DNA of 64,000 nucleotides from Postechiella sp039985655 (lineage in GTDB: Bacteria; Bacteroidota; Bacteroidia; Flavobacteriales; Flavobacteriaceae): positions 248,001 to 312,000 of the forward strand of contig JBDWSF010000018.1 in the NCBI GenBank assembly GCA_039985655.1, written 5' to 3'. Positions within the stretch are counted from its first letter, which is position 1. The number at the start of each line of letters is the position of its first letter. This document shows positions 1-8,852 of the stretch, piece by piece. The notes beneath the pieces are model-generated. The model was not told the DNA's origin. It saw nothing but the letters and a program-made list of their open reading frames with translations, and searched no databases. The position numbers and the translations under genes are program-made.

Positions 1-99
1 TTATTTGACGTTGGTTTATGTCTCCCTAGCGGATCTAATTTAGATCAAAATGATTTAAATAGAATATTAAATGTAATTGCTAACACCCCTAAATTATGA
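1..99 (+). CDS. DegT/DnrJ/EryC1-type aminotransferase, C-terminal fragment
   Basis: Only the last 32 codons are inside the window; the gene starts upstream. The tail contains GLCLPSGSNL followed by a short acidic helix, which is the usual ending of PLP-dependent sugar aminotransferases of the DegT/DnrJ/EryC1 family that make amino sugars for capsule or O-antigen. Its TGA stop overlaps the ATG of the next gene (ATGA), so the two are translationally coupled. The family call rests on this short tail and on the polysaccharide context, so the exact substrate is unknown. Confidence 0.6.
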   Translation, partial: LFDVGLCLPSGSNLDQNDLNRILNVIANTPKL

Positions 100-2042
100 T
101 CAAAAATTACTTTACCTACATCTCTCAAAGATATGCCTCAAAATGGTTAGTCTTTGGCATTGATTTGTCATTAATATTATTAACCTTTTTTACAGCTTAT
201 TTTGTAAGATTCAATTTTACGTTGGATTTTGATTTGAATCAGTTTTTAATTCAAATCCCTTTAATTCTTGTTATAGCCATTGGTAGTTTTTTTATAGTTG
301 GTTCTTTTAAGAGTGTTATAAGGCATACTGGTTTTACTGATGTAGTAAATGTTTTTAAAGCTGTTTTATTAATGGTTTTTATTTCTATTGCATTTGTTTT
401 ATTAAATAGAGTTAGCAATATTTTACCAGGTTTTACAATCCCTCTTTCAATTATTGTAATGCACGCCTTGTTTAGTTTTGTTGTTCTTAGTGGATGTAGA
501 CTTCTTTTTAAGATTGCTTATAACCATTTAAAATGTAGTTTAATTTCAACTAAGAATGTTTTAATTTATGGAGCTGGAGATTCTGGTATAATTACTTATA
601 ATGCTTTGTTAAATAATACAAGTACTGAGTTTAATGTTATAAGTTTTATTGATGACGATGCAAAGAAGTGGGGGAAACTAATTAATGGAGTAAAAATATT
701 ACCATATTCAAAGATGAATAAGGAGTATATAGAAGATAACTGTATTGATGAAATCATCGTTGCTTCACAAAGTATAGATTCTGCAAAGATGATTTCTTTA
801 GTAGATAATTTAACAGATTTAGATGTTAAGATTAAAAAAGTCCCTGCATTTGAAAAATGGATAAACGGTGAATTGAATACGAGTCAAATTAAACAATTTC
901 AGATTGAAGATCTTTTAGGAAGAGCACCTATTCAAATTGATAATCCGAATCTTTTAAATGAGTTTAATGGAGAAACGGTATTAGTAACTGGTGCTGCGGG
1001 TTCTATAGGGAGTGAAATAGTTAGACAATTATCTAATTTTGATGTCAAGAATTTAATTTTAGTAGATCAAGCTGAATCTGCGTTATATGATGTGCAACAA
1101 GAATTAAAACAAAATAATAAATTTAATTTTGTAGCTATTGTTGCAGATATTCGTGATGGATTAAGGATTGATAGTATTTTTCAGCAATATAAACCAACAA
1201 TGGCTTTTCATGCTGCTGCATATAAACATGTCCCTTTAATGGAGTCTTCGCCTTATGAAGCTATTAAAATTAATGTTAATGGAACGAAGTTACTTGCTGA
1301 TACTGCGTCAAGATATAATGTTAAGAAATTTGTTTTTGTTTCTACAGATAAAGCGGTGAATCCAACTAGTGTTATGGGAGCAACAAAGAGAATGGCAGAA
1401 ATGTATATTAGTTGTCTTCAAAAAGAAAGTAAAACAAAATTCATTACAACAAGATTTGGTAATGTTTTAGGATCAAATGGTTCTGTAATACCATTATTTA
1501 AAAAACAAATTGAAAATGGTAGCCCACTAACTCTTACTCACAAAGATATTACAAGATATTTCATGACTATTCCTGAAGCTTCTCAATTAGTTCTTGAAGC
1601 TGGAACAATGGGTAAAGGTGGCGAGATTTTTATATTTGATATGGGTGAATCTGTTAAAATTTATGATTTAGCTAAAAATATGATTAAGCTTTCTGGATTT
1701 AGATTCCCTGAGGATATTGATATTAATATTACAGGTTTGAGACCAGGAGAAAAATTGTATGAAGAACTTTTAGCGAATGGAGAGAATACACTGTCTACTT
1801 ATCATAAAAAAATAATGATTAGTAAAACAAGAGAATTGGATTACGAAAAAATAAAATCTGATATAGAAGAACTTTGTATTACTAATCGTTTTCAAAATAA
1901 TAATATTGTAATGAAAATGAAACGATTAATACCTGAGTATAAATCAAACAATTCAGATTATGAACGATTTGACAAACGTGTTCAGATATATAAAAAAGCT
2001 AAAGGTATTGCTAGTTCTGAAAATACGAGCAAAACGATGTAG
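96..2042 (+). CDS. CapD/WbpM-type nucleoside-diphosphate sugar dehydratase/epimerase (membrane-bound)
   Basis: This 648-residue protein has about four N-terminal membrane helices (residues ~15-135), a first nucleotide-binding domain (VLIYGAGDSG, ~155) and a C-terminal SDR catalytic domain with the NAD motif TGAAGSIGSE (~298) and the family signature STDKAVNPTSVMGATKR (~416-432), which carries the catalytic Asp, Met and Lys positions. The length and layout are those of full-size WbpM/FlmA/CapD UDP-N-acetylglucosamine 4,6-dehydratases, which begin synthesis of deoxy-amino sugars at the inner membrane. The ATG overlaps the stop of the preceding aminotransferase, fitting a sugar-nucleotide operon. 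The exact sugar is not deducible. A shorter paralogue lies at 8844-9743. Confidence 0.9.
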   Translation: MIKNYFTYISQRYASKWLVFGIDLSLILLTFFTAYFVRFNFTLDFDLNQFLIQIPLILVIAIGSFFIVGSFKSVIRHTGFTDVVNVFKAVLLMVFISIAFVLLNRVSNILPGFTIPLSIIVMHALFSFVVLSGCRLLFKIAYNHLKCSLISTKNVLIYGAGDSGIITYNALLNNTSTEFNVISFIDDDAKKWGKLINGVKILPYSKMNKEYIEDNCIDEIIVASQSIDSAKMISLVDNLTDLDVKIKKVPAFEKWINGELNTSQIKQFQIEDLLGRAPIQIDNPNLLNEFNGETVLVTGAAGSIGSEIVRQLSNFDVKNLILVDQAESALYDVQQELKQNNKFNFVAIVADIRDGLRIDSIFQQYKPTMAFHAAAYKHVPLMESSPYEAIKINVNGTKLLADTASRYNVKKFVFVSTDKAVNPTSVMGATKRMAEMYISCLQKESKTKFITTRFGNVLGSNGSVIPLFKKQIENGSPLTLTHKDITRYFMTIPEASQLVLEAGTMGKGGEIFIFDMGESVKIYDLAKNMIKLSGFRFPEDIDINITGLRPGEKLYEELLANGENTLSTYHKKIMISKTRELDYEKIKSDIEELCITNRFQNNNIVMKMKRLIPEYKSNNSDYERFDKRVQIYKKAKGIASSENTSKTM

Positions 2043-2102
2043 ATCGTTATTCTTTTAACATTTAAATTTTTATTATCTTCCCAAATATTTATACAGACTC
2101 GT

Positions 2103-2876
2103 ATGATTAATTATTTATACAAGCATTACATTACTTTAATAGTAGTCGTACTTTCTCTTTTATTGTCTTCATGTTATACAAAAAAAGATATTGTATATTT
2201 TCAAGATGCAAAAAATTTCGAAACCATAGTAGATACTGATACTTTTAAGGTGAAGCTTAAGATTGGAGATATATTAAGTATTAATGTATCCACACTGGAT
2301 TTGGATGTTACTAAGCCATATAATATAGTTGAAGCCACAGGAGGAAATAACGGAGGAACACTCATAGATTATTTAATAGATGCAGATGGTAATATAGATT
2401 ATCCAGTTTTAGGAAAAATAAAATTAGTAGGGCTATCTGTTGAAGAAGCCAAAGATCTTTTAAAAAAGAAGTTTGAAGAAGGTGATTTATTAGTGAATCC
2501 TGTAGTCATGATAAGAATAAAAAACTATAGGATTTCGATTTTAGGACAAGTGTCAAGTCCAGGTGTATACAATATTACAAGTGAACGTATTTCTATTTTA
2601 GAAGCTATTGCTAAAGCAGGGGATCTGAGTATTAATGGGCGTAGAAAGGATGTATTAGTTATTAGAGATTTTAATGGTACAAAAACGTATACAGATATCG
2701 ATTTAACAAGTAAAGAAGTTTTTAATTCTCCCGTCTATTTTCTAACCCAAAACGATGTTGTTTATGTACGACCAAACAAAGCTGCTATTAGTAGTGCTTC
2801 AGGTGATTCAAGAATTGGTTTAATTTCATCATTTATTTCAATCATAGCTACGGCTGTAATTTTATTAACAAGGTAA
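2103..2876 (+). CDS. Wza-type polysaccharide export lipoprotein
   Basis: A 257-residue secreted lipoprotein: a signal helix ends in LLSSC, giving a lipidated Cys at residue 24, followed by a Poly_export domain (~45-135) and an SLBB-like domain (~140-225) containing ILGQVSSPGVYNI. A C-terminal hydrophobic segment (~238-256) is typical of Bacteroidota Wza homologues. These proteins form the outer-membrane channel for capsular or exopolysaccharide. The gene lies 60 bases after the dehydratase and 9 bases before the co-polymerase gene, the standard wza-wzc order. Confidence 0.9.
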   Translation: MINYLYKHYITLIVVVLSLLLSSCYTKKDIVYFQDAKNFETIVDTDTFKVKLKIGDILSINVSTLDLDVTKPYNIVEATGGNNGGTLIDYLIDADGNIDYPVLGKIKLVGLSVEEAKDLLKKKFEEGDLLVNPVVMIRIKNYRISILGQVSSPGVYNITSERISILEAIAKAGDLSINGRRKDVLVIRDFNGTKTYTDIDLTSKEVFNSPVYFLTQNDVVYVRPNKAAISSASGDSRIGLISSFISIIATAVILLTR

Positions 2877-2885
2877 ATTTTTGTA

Positions 2886-4562
2886 ATGGAAAACGGTTTA
2901 GGAAGTACAGGTAATAGCCCAAAATTTAATTTAAAAAAAATAATAGCGCTATATACCAAACAATGGAAGTGGTTTTTGCTGAGCGCTATTATATTTGTTT
3001 CTCTGGCGTACGTATATTTAAGATACACCACTCCTGAATATTTAGCATCGTCTAAAATTATGCTGTTGAGTGAAGGTGATGATGGAGCGAGTGATATTTT
3101 TAAAGGATTAGGAGTTACAGGTGAATCTGAATCGGCCACTGTTGAAGATGAAGTCTTAGTCTTTAAATCTCGGATTGTTTTAAAGAATGTAGTTGAAAAA
3201 TTAGGTTTAAATATTCAATACTTCACTAAAGGTGTTGTATTGGAAACAGAAATGTACAAAACGCCTCCAATCACTGTTAATGTTATCGCTGTAGATTCTT
3301 TATCAAATTCGATAAGGTCTAATTTTTATATTGGTGTGATTTCAAAAGATAAATTTCAATATCGATTGTCTGAGGAAGGTGTTTCGACGGAGGCCTTATT
3401 TGGCGAATCTATCGAAACCTATTTTGGTAGTATTGTAATTTCACCTGTTTCAGATAAAAAAATAAAAAATTGGATTGGTAGAAATATACGCGTTAAGATA
3501 TCAAATATTGTTGATGTTGTTGAAAATTTAAGAAATAGAGTAGGTGTTTATTCTTCTAAAAATTCATCAAAAATTATAACAATAAGTTTACAAGATCGAG
3601 TTGTTCAAAAAGCTAAGGAAATTATCAATACTCTTGTAATAGAATATGATAAATACACATCGGAAACTAACAATAGAAAGTCTGAGGGTACGGCAAAACT
3701 CATAGATGAGCGTATTGATCGAATTTTTTTAGATTTAGAAAATGTAGATGAGAGCATAGCACGTTTTAAAGTCAGTAATAAAGTAACTGATGTTGGGTCT
3801 CAAGGAAGCCAATTTATGAATCAAAGTTTTCAGAACGAGCAAGCAACCGATGATATCAAGACCCAATTAAAACTATTGAATTTCACTAAGGAACGATTGT
3901 CAAGTAGTTCCGATTCCTACCAAAGTATACCTACAAATTTAGGAGATACATCTATAAGCACACTATCTAATCAATATAATCAATTAATAGCTCAAAGAGA
4001 TAGTAAATTAAGGAGTGCGGGGGCTAAAAATTCAGTTGTGTTGCAATTAAGTCAGTCTATAGATAATATTAAAAGTAATTTGTCTCAAAATATCAACGCT
4101 ACTATTAGAACTTTAAATATTCAATTAAATAGTTTGCAAAATCAATATCAAAGTGTAAGCACTAAAATTAGTTCGGTTCCTGGACAAGAAAATAAATTAA
4201 AGTCTATAGAACGCAGCCAAGGTATTAAAGAAGCTATTTATTTATATTTACTTGAAAAAAAGGAAGAAGCTATTATATCGCAAACAGTAACATCTTCAAA
4301 TGTCAAAGTAATAGATCCTGCGTATTCTTATGGTCAAGTATCTCCGAATGGTAAAATTTTATACATTGGTGCGTTATTTTTTGCATTAGTTATCCCTTTT
4401 GGTTTTATATATACAAAAGATTTATTAGATACCAAAATTCATAACAAAGAGGATTTACAAAAAGAAGTAAAAAATATTACTATTTTAGGAGAAATTCCAG
4501 AAGTACTAGGGAAAAAGAAAAGTACTAGGGAAAAAGAAAAGTACATTAATAAAGAAAAATGA
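2886..4562 (+). CDS. Wzz/chain-length half of the disrupted wzc gene
   Basis: A 558-residue product if translated. It has one membrane helix near residues 29-48, a long periplasmic region with coiled-coil-prone segments (~260-460), and a second membrane helix near 490 preceded by GQVSPNG. This is the Wzz/co-polymerase architecture that sets polysaccharide chain length. After about residue 538 it runs into the duplicated 19-bp unit and ends in a lysine-rich out-of-frame tail (STREKEKYINKEK), so the cytoplasmic kinase is missing. A stand-alone Wzz-like product could still be made and inserted in the membrane. Confidence 0.75.
   Translation: MENGLGSTGNSPKFNLKKIIALYTKQWKWFLLSAIIFVSLAYVYLRYTTPEYLASSKIMLLSEGDDGASDIFKGLGVTGESESATVEDEVLVFKSRIVLKNVVEKLGLNIQYFTKGVVLETEMYKTPPITVNVIAVDSLSNSIRSNFYIGVISKDKFQYRLSEEGVSTEALFGESIETYFGSIVISPVSDKKIKNWIGRNIRVKISNIVDVVENLRNRVGVYSSKNSSKIITISLQDRVVQKAKEIINTLVIEYDKYTSETNNRKSEGTAKLIDERIDRIFLDLENVDESIARFKVSNKVTDVGSQGSQFMNQSFQNEQATDDIKTQLKLLNFTKERLSSSSDSYQSIPTNLGDTSISTLSNQYNQLIAQRDSKLRSAGAKNSVVLQLSQSIDNIKSNLSQNINATIRTLNIQLNSLQNQYQSVSTKISSVPGQENKLKSIERSQGIKEAIYLYLLEKKEEAIISQTVTSSNVKVIDPAYSYGQVSPNGKILYIGALFFALVIPFGFIYTKDLLDTKIHNKEDLQKEVKNITILGEIPEVLGKKKSTREKEKYINKEK
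4502..4539 (+). repeat. 19-bp perfect tandem duplication breaking wzc
   Basis: AGTACTAGGGAAAAAGAAA occurs at 4502-4520 and again at 4521-4539, and five bases (AGTAC) of a third copy follow. The length is not a multiple of three, so it shifts the frame by +1. The sequence is A-rich, and an exact repeat of this kind is prone to slipped-strand loss. One copy, or four copies, would restore the kinase frame. Confidence 0.95.
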
Positions 4563-4707
4563 TAGGTCTATTTTATCGGAATCATTTAGAATTATCAGAA
4601 CGAACTTTGATTTTGTAAAAAGAGGTAGAGATAATGAAAGTAAAGATTATGATAATGTAATATTTGTAACCTCTACAATTAATGGTGAAGGAAAGTCTTT
4701 TTTCTCT

Positions 4708-5277
4708 ATGAATATGGCGGTTACTTTAGCTAATTCTAATAAGAGAGTTTTGCTAATTGGCGCAGATATTAGGAACCCTCAAACGCATACTATTCTAAAA
4801 GATCAAAAAAATAATCAGATTTCAAAAATTGGACTAACAGAATTTTTAGTTGATAAATCTATAATAGTAGGAGAAGCTATTAATACTTATGATATTAATG
4901 ATAACAAGATTGACATTATGTTTTCTGGTAAAGTGCCTCCGAATCCTGCAGAGCTTTTAATGAATGACAGAATGAAGTTATTATTTGGTAACGTTTCAGA
5001 ACAATATGACTATGTAATTGTTGATACAGCACCTTCTATGCTAGTAACAGATACGTTATTAATTAGTCAGTATGCTGGTCATACTATTTATTTAACTCGT
5101 GCAGGATATACAGAAAAAGAAATACTTAATTTTGCTAAAGAATTACATGAAAATAATAAACTTAACGGTATGATGTTAGTTGTTAATGACGTAAAGCAAT
5201 CCAACTTTGGTTACGGAGCAAAATATGGTTATTATGGCGCTTCAGAAAAGAAAGGCTGGTTTAAAAGAAAAGCTTAG
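4708..5277 (+). CDS. C-terminal part of the BY-kinase domain of the disrupted wzc gene
   Basis: A 189-codon fragment from the first available ATG. It carries the Walker A' motif (VLLIGADIRNP), Walker B (YVIVDTAP) and a C-terminal tyrosine cluster (Y residues within FGYGAKYGYYG) that would be autophosphorylated in an intact Wzc. The ATG lies just downstream of the P-loop lysine-serine, so this fragment could not bind ATP normally. The open frame itself extends back to 4510. It converges with the PHP phosphatase gene, which ends 12 bases away on the other strand. Confidence 0.7.
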   Translation: MNMAVTLANSNKRVLLIGADIRNPQTHTILKDQKNNQISKIGLTEFLVDKSIIVGEAINTYDINDNKIDIMFSGKVPPNPAELLMNDRMKLLFGNVSEQYDYVIVDTAPSMLVTDTLLISQYAGHTIYLTRAGYTEKEILNFAKELHENNKLNGMMLVVNDVKQSNFGYGAKYGYYGASEKKGWFKRKA

Positions 5278-5289
5278 TTACTTTTAAAA

Positions 5290-6036
5290 TTAAAGAACAG
5301 AAAACGTTTTTGTAGTATTTTCAATTACTTTAAGAACGTTTTTTTTATGCTTATTATTTATTATAATCTTTGATAGACTTTTTATATGATTCATGTGATG
5401 CGTGTCTGTACCTACAAAATCTATCAAATTCTCCTCTAATAAAAACGCTCCAATTTTTTGTGTTCCTTTTCCATAGTATTCACTTAAGGATAATAGATTA
5501 AGTTGAAAAAAGCAACCTAAACGTTTTAATTCCTTGTAGTATTCTTTTTTATTATGATAAAAAGAATACCGCTCTGGATGGGCGATTATTGGTGTAAAAT
5601 CTTTCATTTTAATCTTAAATATAATTTCTTCAAGATTTATTGGTGGTTGAAAATAAGACATCTCAACCAAAACGTATTTCTCTTTTAAAGGGAAGATATT
5701 ATTTTGATCTAATAACATAGAGAAATTATCATCCATCATATATTCGGCAGAAGGATTAATAGGAATCTTTTTTAAAGGACCATAATTAATTGCTTCCAGT
5801 AAAACTTGAAACGAATCACCTATGCTTTCATCATCATTAAGATATAAATCTTGCATAATGTGTGGTGTCGCTATAAATTCTCTTATGCCTAAGTCTTGTA
5901 ATCCTTTTATAATGTTAATTGAATCTTCAACGTTTTTCGCTCCATCGTCAATTCCTGGAAGGATGTGACAATGCATATCAACAAAGTTTTCTAGTAAATC
6001 TCTTAAGTATTGTTTTTTTGAGAAAAAATTTAGCAT
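5290..6036 (-). CDS. CpsB/YwqE-type PHP-domain tyrosine-protein phosphatase
   Basis: About 248 residues. Metal-binding motifs of the PHP family are all present: DMHCHILPGIDDGAKN near the N-terminus, ATPHIM, AHPERY and GTDTHH. This family (CpsB/CapC/YwqE) dephosphorylates the tyrosine cluster of Wzc-type kinases and so resets polysaccharide assembly. It lies convergent to the broken wzc, which is a functional link. I chose the ATG at 6036; a TTG two codons upstream (6042) is the alternative. Confidence 0.88.
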   Translation of the reverse strand: MLNFFSKKQYLRDLLENFVDMHCHILPGIDDGAKNVEDSINIIKGLQDLGIREFIATPHIMQDLYLNDDESIGDSFQVLLEAINYGPLKKIPINPSAEYMMDDNFSMLLDQNNIFPLKEKYVLVEMSYFQPPINLEEIIFKIKMKDFTPIIAHPERYSFYHNKKEYYKELKRLGCFFQLNLLSLSEYYGKGTQKIGAFLLEENLIDFVGTDTHHMNHIKSLSKIIINNKHKKNVLKVIENTTKTFSVL

Positions 6037-6115
6037 GTTCAAATTTAGAATTAATAAAACAAAATTGTTCTACTAATATCAAAAAATATGAATAGTAAAA
6101 ATAAGGAAATACGCT

Positions 6116-6424
6116 TTATTCTTCTTCGTCTTTAAATAAAGTAGGTTCAATTAATTTATGATCAGCATCTACAATAACATTACCAAGGCTATTAACTTCA
6201 AAAGAGTCATTATTAAAATTAGACATGGTATAATGCAGTTTACTACTCACTTTAACTAAATAAATAGAATCCTTAGTTTTAATTTCAACAGCTTCAATGG
6301 TTTCATTGTGATGATTATCGAATATGATAATATCATTATCGCCATAGCCGTCAGGGAATTTTTCTGTTAGACGAAGCAGAAGCTCAGGTGTTAATTTCTT
6401 GTAATCAACAATAATTCTTTTCAT
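6116..6424 (-). CDS. conserved small acidic protein of unknown function
   Basis: A 102-residue soluble protein with an ATG start, no signal peptide and no membrane segment. It begins MKRIIVDYKKLTPELLLRL and ends in an acidic tail (FKDEEE). A helix followed by several predicted beta strands is suggested by the alternating hydrophobic pattern. It lies between aroB and the PHP phosphatase gene, on the same strand as both, but with gaps of about 80-90 bases, so co-transcription is uncertain. I do not recognise the family. Confidence 0.7.
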   Translation of the reverse strand: MKRIIVDYKKLTPELLLRLTEKFPDGYGDNDIIIFDNHHNETIEAVEIKTKDSIYLVKVSSKLHYTMSNFNNDSFEVNSLGNVIVDADHKLIEPTLFKDEEE

Positions 6425-6514
6425 AATAAAAATTTTGGTTGATAATTTACTTTATTGACGTTATACTAAACAAGACGCCTTTTATAAAGTTACAAAATAT
6501 TTTTATTCAAAAAA

Positions 6515-7582
6515 TTAATTTTTATAAAATTTAAAGGAATCTAGAATAAGGCTATCATCAACTTTGCAATCAATTACAGGTTCACCAATACCTTTTAATA
6601 GAACAAAATTAATATTTCCGTGATTGTTTTTCTTGTCGTACTTAAGCAATTCTATTATTGGAGCATAATCACTTTCATCAATAGTTACTTTACCATAATA
6701 ATTAGATAGTATTTCTTTGATGCTATTAGTTGTTTCTATGGGTAAATCAACAATTTTAGTTGATAAATAGCAAGCTAACACCATACCAATGGCTATAGCT
6801 TCACCATGTAAAAGTGCTGTTTTGTTAGGGTTACTTAAAAAATAAGATTCAATGGCATGACCTAGTGTATGTCCAAAATTCAGTGTTTTTCTTAAACCAT
6901 TTTCTCGCGGATCTTTATCTACAACATCCTTTTTAATTAAAACAGACTCGTAAATTAAAGTATCTAAATCGTCAATAGTCAGAGTGTTTAAATCTGTAAA
7001 TTTATTCCAATACGATTCGCCAGTAATTAAACCATGTTTTAGCATTTCAGCTAAACCAGAACGCATTTGGTTTTGAGGTAAAGTGTTTAAATATTGCGTA
7101 TCTATTAATACGATATCTGGAGTACTAATAATTCCAATTTGATTTTTTAAATGACCTAAATCTACCCCTGTTTTTCCTCCAACAGAAGCATCTACCATTG
7201 ATAATAGTGTCGTAGGGATGTTTATATAGGCAATACCACGCTTAAATGTAGAAGCAACAAAACCGCCCATATCTGTGATTACGCCACCACCAACATTAAT
7301 TAATAAACTTTTTCTATCGGCATCTAAATCAGATAGTGTATTCCAAACACCAAGGCAAGTCTCAATTGTTTTATTAATTTCACCCTCTTCAATTTCAATT
7401 ATTTCTATGACAACGTCCGTTTCAAGTTTTTCCAAGAAATATGGTAAACAAAGTTCATGCGTATTGTTATCAACTAAAATAAATATTTTAGAGAAGTTAT
7501 TTTTGTTTAAGTGTTCATTTACAGAAGGATAACACGCTTCATTGAAATGAATAATACCATTGTTTGCTGTAATAGAATTCAT
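6515..7582 (-). CDS. aroB: 3-dehydroquinate synthase
   Basis: The 355-residue product is the normal AroB length. It shows the NAD-binding stretch GGGVITDMGGFVAS (~97), the substrate/cofactor segment PTTLLSMVDASVGGKTGVD, and the zinc-site motif NFGHTLGHAIES (~235-246) with a further HGEAIAIGM histidine. It converts DAHP to 3-dehydroquinate, the second step of the shikimate pathway, in the cytoplasm. It is transcribed divergently from the proline dehydrogenase gene with a 91-base spacer. A housekeeping gene between capsule-related genes suggests the locus has been rearranged. Confidence 0.95.
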   Translation of the reverse strand: MNSITANNGIIHFNEACYPSVNEHLNKNNFSKIFILVDNNTHELCLPYFLEKLETDVVIEIIEIEEGEINKTIETCLGVWNTLSDLDADRKSLLINVGGGVITDMGGFVASTFKRGIAYINIPTTLLSMVDASVGGKTGVDLGHLKNQIGIISTPDIVLIDTQYLNTLPQNQMRSGLAEMLKHGLITGESYWNKFTDLNTLTIDDLDTLIYESVLIKKDVVDKDPRENGLRKTLNFGHTLGHAIESYFLSNPNKTALLHGEAIAIGMVLACYLSTKIVDLPIETTNSIKEILSNYYGKVTIDESDYAPIIELLKYDKKNNHGNINFVLLKGIGEPVIDCKVDDSLILDSFKFYKN

Positions 7583-7673
7583 GAAAAAAGTACAAATATT
7601 TTAAGGCAGTGAAATTAAGGAGTTTTTAGATAAAATAGTAACTTAGCGCCAATTAAATTCACATATTTTTAAA

Positions 7674-8852
7674 ATGATTACAGCACAAATTTTTGAAAAT
7701 ACAGAGGTCGCATTTTCTCTTAAATCAGATTCAGAGTTAGAACGCGCTTATTTTTTGTTCAAAATGATATCTATAGAACCATTAGTTCGAATTGGTACAG
7801 CAGCAACAAATTTTGCTATTAAAGCACATTTACCCATCGAAGGTTTAATTAGATCTACTGTTTTTGATCATTTTTGTGGCGGTATAAACGAAGAAGATTG
7901 TTTACCTGTAATTAATAAAATGTTCGATAAAGGCGTCTGTTCGGTTTTAGATTATTCTGTTGAAGGAAAAGAAAGTGAAGATGAATTTGATGCTGCAATG
8001 AAAAAAATATTGAAGATTATTGATTTTGCTAATGAAAAAGATTCGATTCCTATTGCCGTTTTTAAGCCAACTGGATTTGGTCGTTTTTATTTATATGAAA
8101 AGTTGGGTAGAGGTGAAAATCTAACTGAGAAAGAACAAGATGAGTGGAATCGAGTGATTAATAGGTTTGACCTTGTTTGTAAAAAAGCAAAGGAAAGTGA
8201 TGTGGCCGTTTTAATTGATGCCGAGGAAAGTTGGATGCAAGATGCTGCTGATGATCTGGTAACAGATATGATGGAAAAATATAATAAAGAAAAGCCTATA
8301 GTATATAACACATTGCAAATGTACAGGCACGACAGGTTAGATTTCTTAATTACACAACATGAACGCGCTAAAAATAAAGGTTATTTTTTGGGTTTTAAAA
8401 TGGTTAGAGGCGCTTATATGGAAAAGGAGAATGAAAGGGCTATTGAGAAAAACTATGCATCACCCATATGCAAAAATAAATTTTCTACCGATGAAAATTT
8501 TAATAAAGGCGTAAAATACATGCTCAATCATTTAGATGCTATGTCAATTTTTGCTGGTACACATAATGAAGACAGCTCTTATTTATTAATGAATTTAATG
8601 TCAGAGCTTGGATTGAGTAATAACGATAGTCGTATTTGGTTTGGGCAGTTATACGGAATGAGTGACCATATCAGTTATAATTTAGCAAACGAAGGATACA
8701 ATGTTGCTAAATACATGCCTTTTGGACCAGTAAAAGATGTGATGCCGTATTTAATTAGAAGGGCAGAAGAGAACACATCTGTCGCAGGGCAAACTGGTCG
8801 TGAATTGGCATTACTTGGTAAAGAGAAAAAAAGAAGAAAGGCTTTAGGTTAA
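7674..8852 (+). CDS. proline dehydrogenase
   Basis: A 392-residue single-domain enzyme of the monofunctional PRODH family, without the P5C dehydrogenase domain of PutA. It has the beta/alpha-barrel strands (AVLIDAEESWMQDAAD, FLGFKMVRGAYMEKENE) and the C-terminal helix YLIRRAEENTS whose arginines bind the proline carboxylate. It oxidises proline to pyrroline-5-carboxylate and passes electrons to FAD and the quinone pool. It ends nine bases inside the convergent SDR gene (8844-9743), an unusual tail-to-tail coding overlap. Confidence 0.92.
   Translation: MITAQIFENTEVAFSLKSDSELERAYFLFKMISIEPLVRIGTAATNFAIKAHLPIEGLIRSTVFDHFCGGINEEDCLPVINKMFDKGVCSVLDYSVEGKESEDEFDAAMKKILKIIDFANEKDSIPIAVFKPTGFGRFYLYEKLGRGENLTEKEQDEWNRVINRFDLVCKKAKESDVAVLIDAEESWMQDAADDLVTDMMEKYNKEKPIVYNTLQMYRHDRLDFLITQHERAKNKGYFLGFKMVRGAYMEKENERAIEKNYASPICKNKFSTDENFNKGVKYMLNHLDAMSIFAGTHNEDSSYLLMNLMSELGLSNNDSRIWFGQLYGMSDHISYNLANEGYNVAKYMPFGPVKDVMPYLIRRAEENTSVAGQTGRELALLGKEKKRRKALG

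Larger units (their letters stand above)
2886..5277 (+). pseudogene. wzc-type polysaccharide co-polymerase/tyrosine autokinase, disrupted by a 19-bp duplication
   Basis: The two halves of one Wzc-family gene are read in different frames. Removing one copy of the 19-bp direct repeat at 4502-4539 joins them into one frame of about 790 codons: Wzz domain, second membrane helix, linker, then a BY-kinase with P-loop INGEGKS, Walker A' VLLIGADIRNP, Walker B YVIVDTAP and a Tyr-rich tail. About 790 residues is the normal size for Bacteroidota Wzc. No ATG, GTG or TTG occurs in the kinase frame between its stop at 4507 and the ATG at 4708, which lies after the P-loop, so no kinase with an intact P-loop can start normally. 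The lesion could be a mutation, an assembly artefact, or a reversible switch. Confidence 0.85.

Noticed and set aside
4502..4562. Programmed -1 ribosomal frameshift in wzc at an A_AAA_AAG-type slippery site
   Set aside because: Joining the two halves needs a +1 (or -2) shift, not -1, and the exact 19-bp duplication is a simpler explanation.
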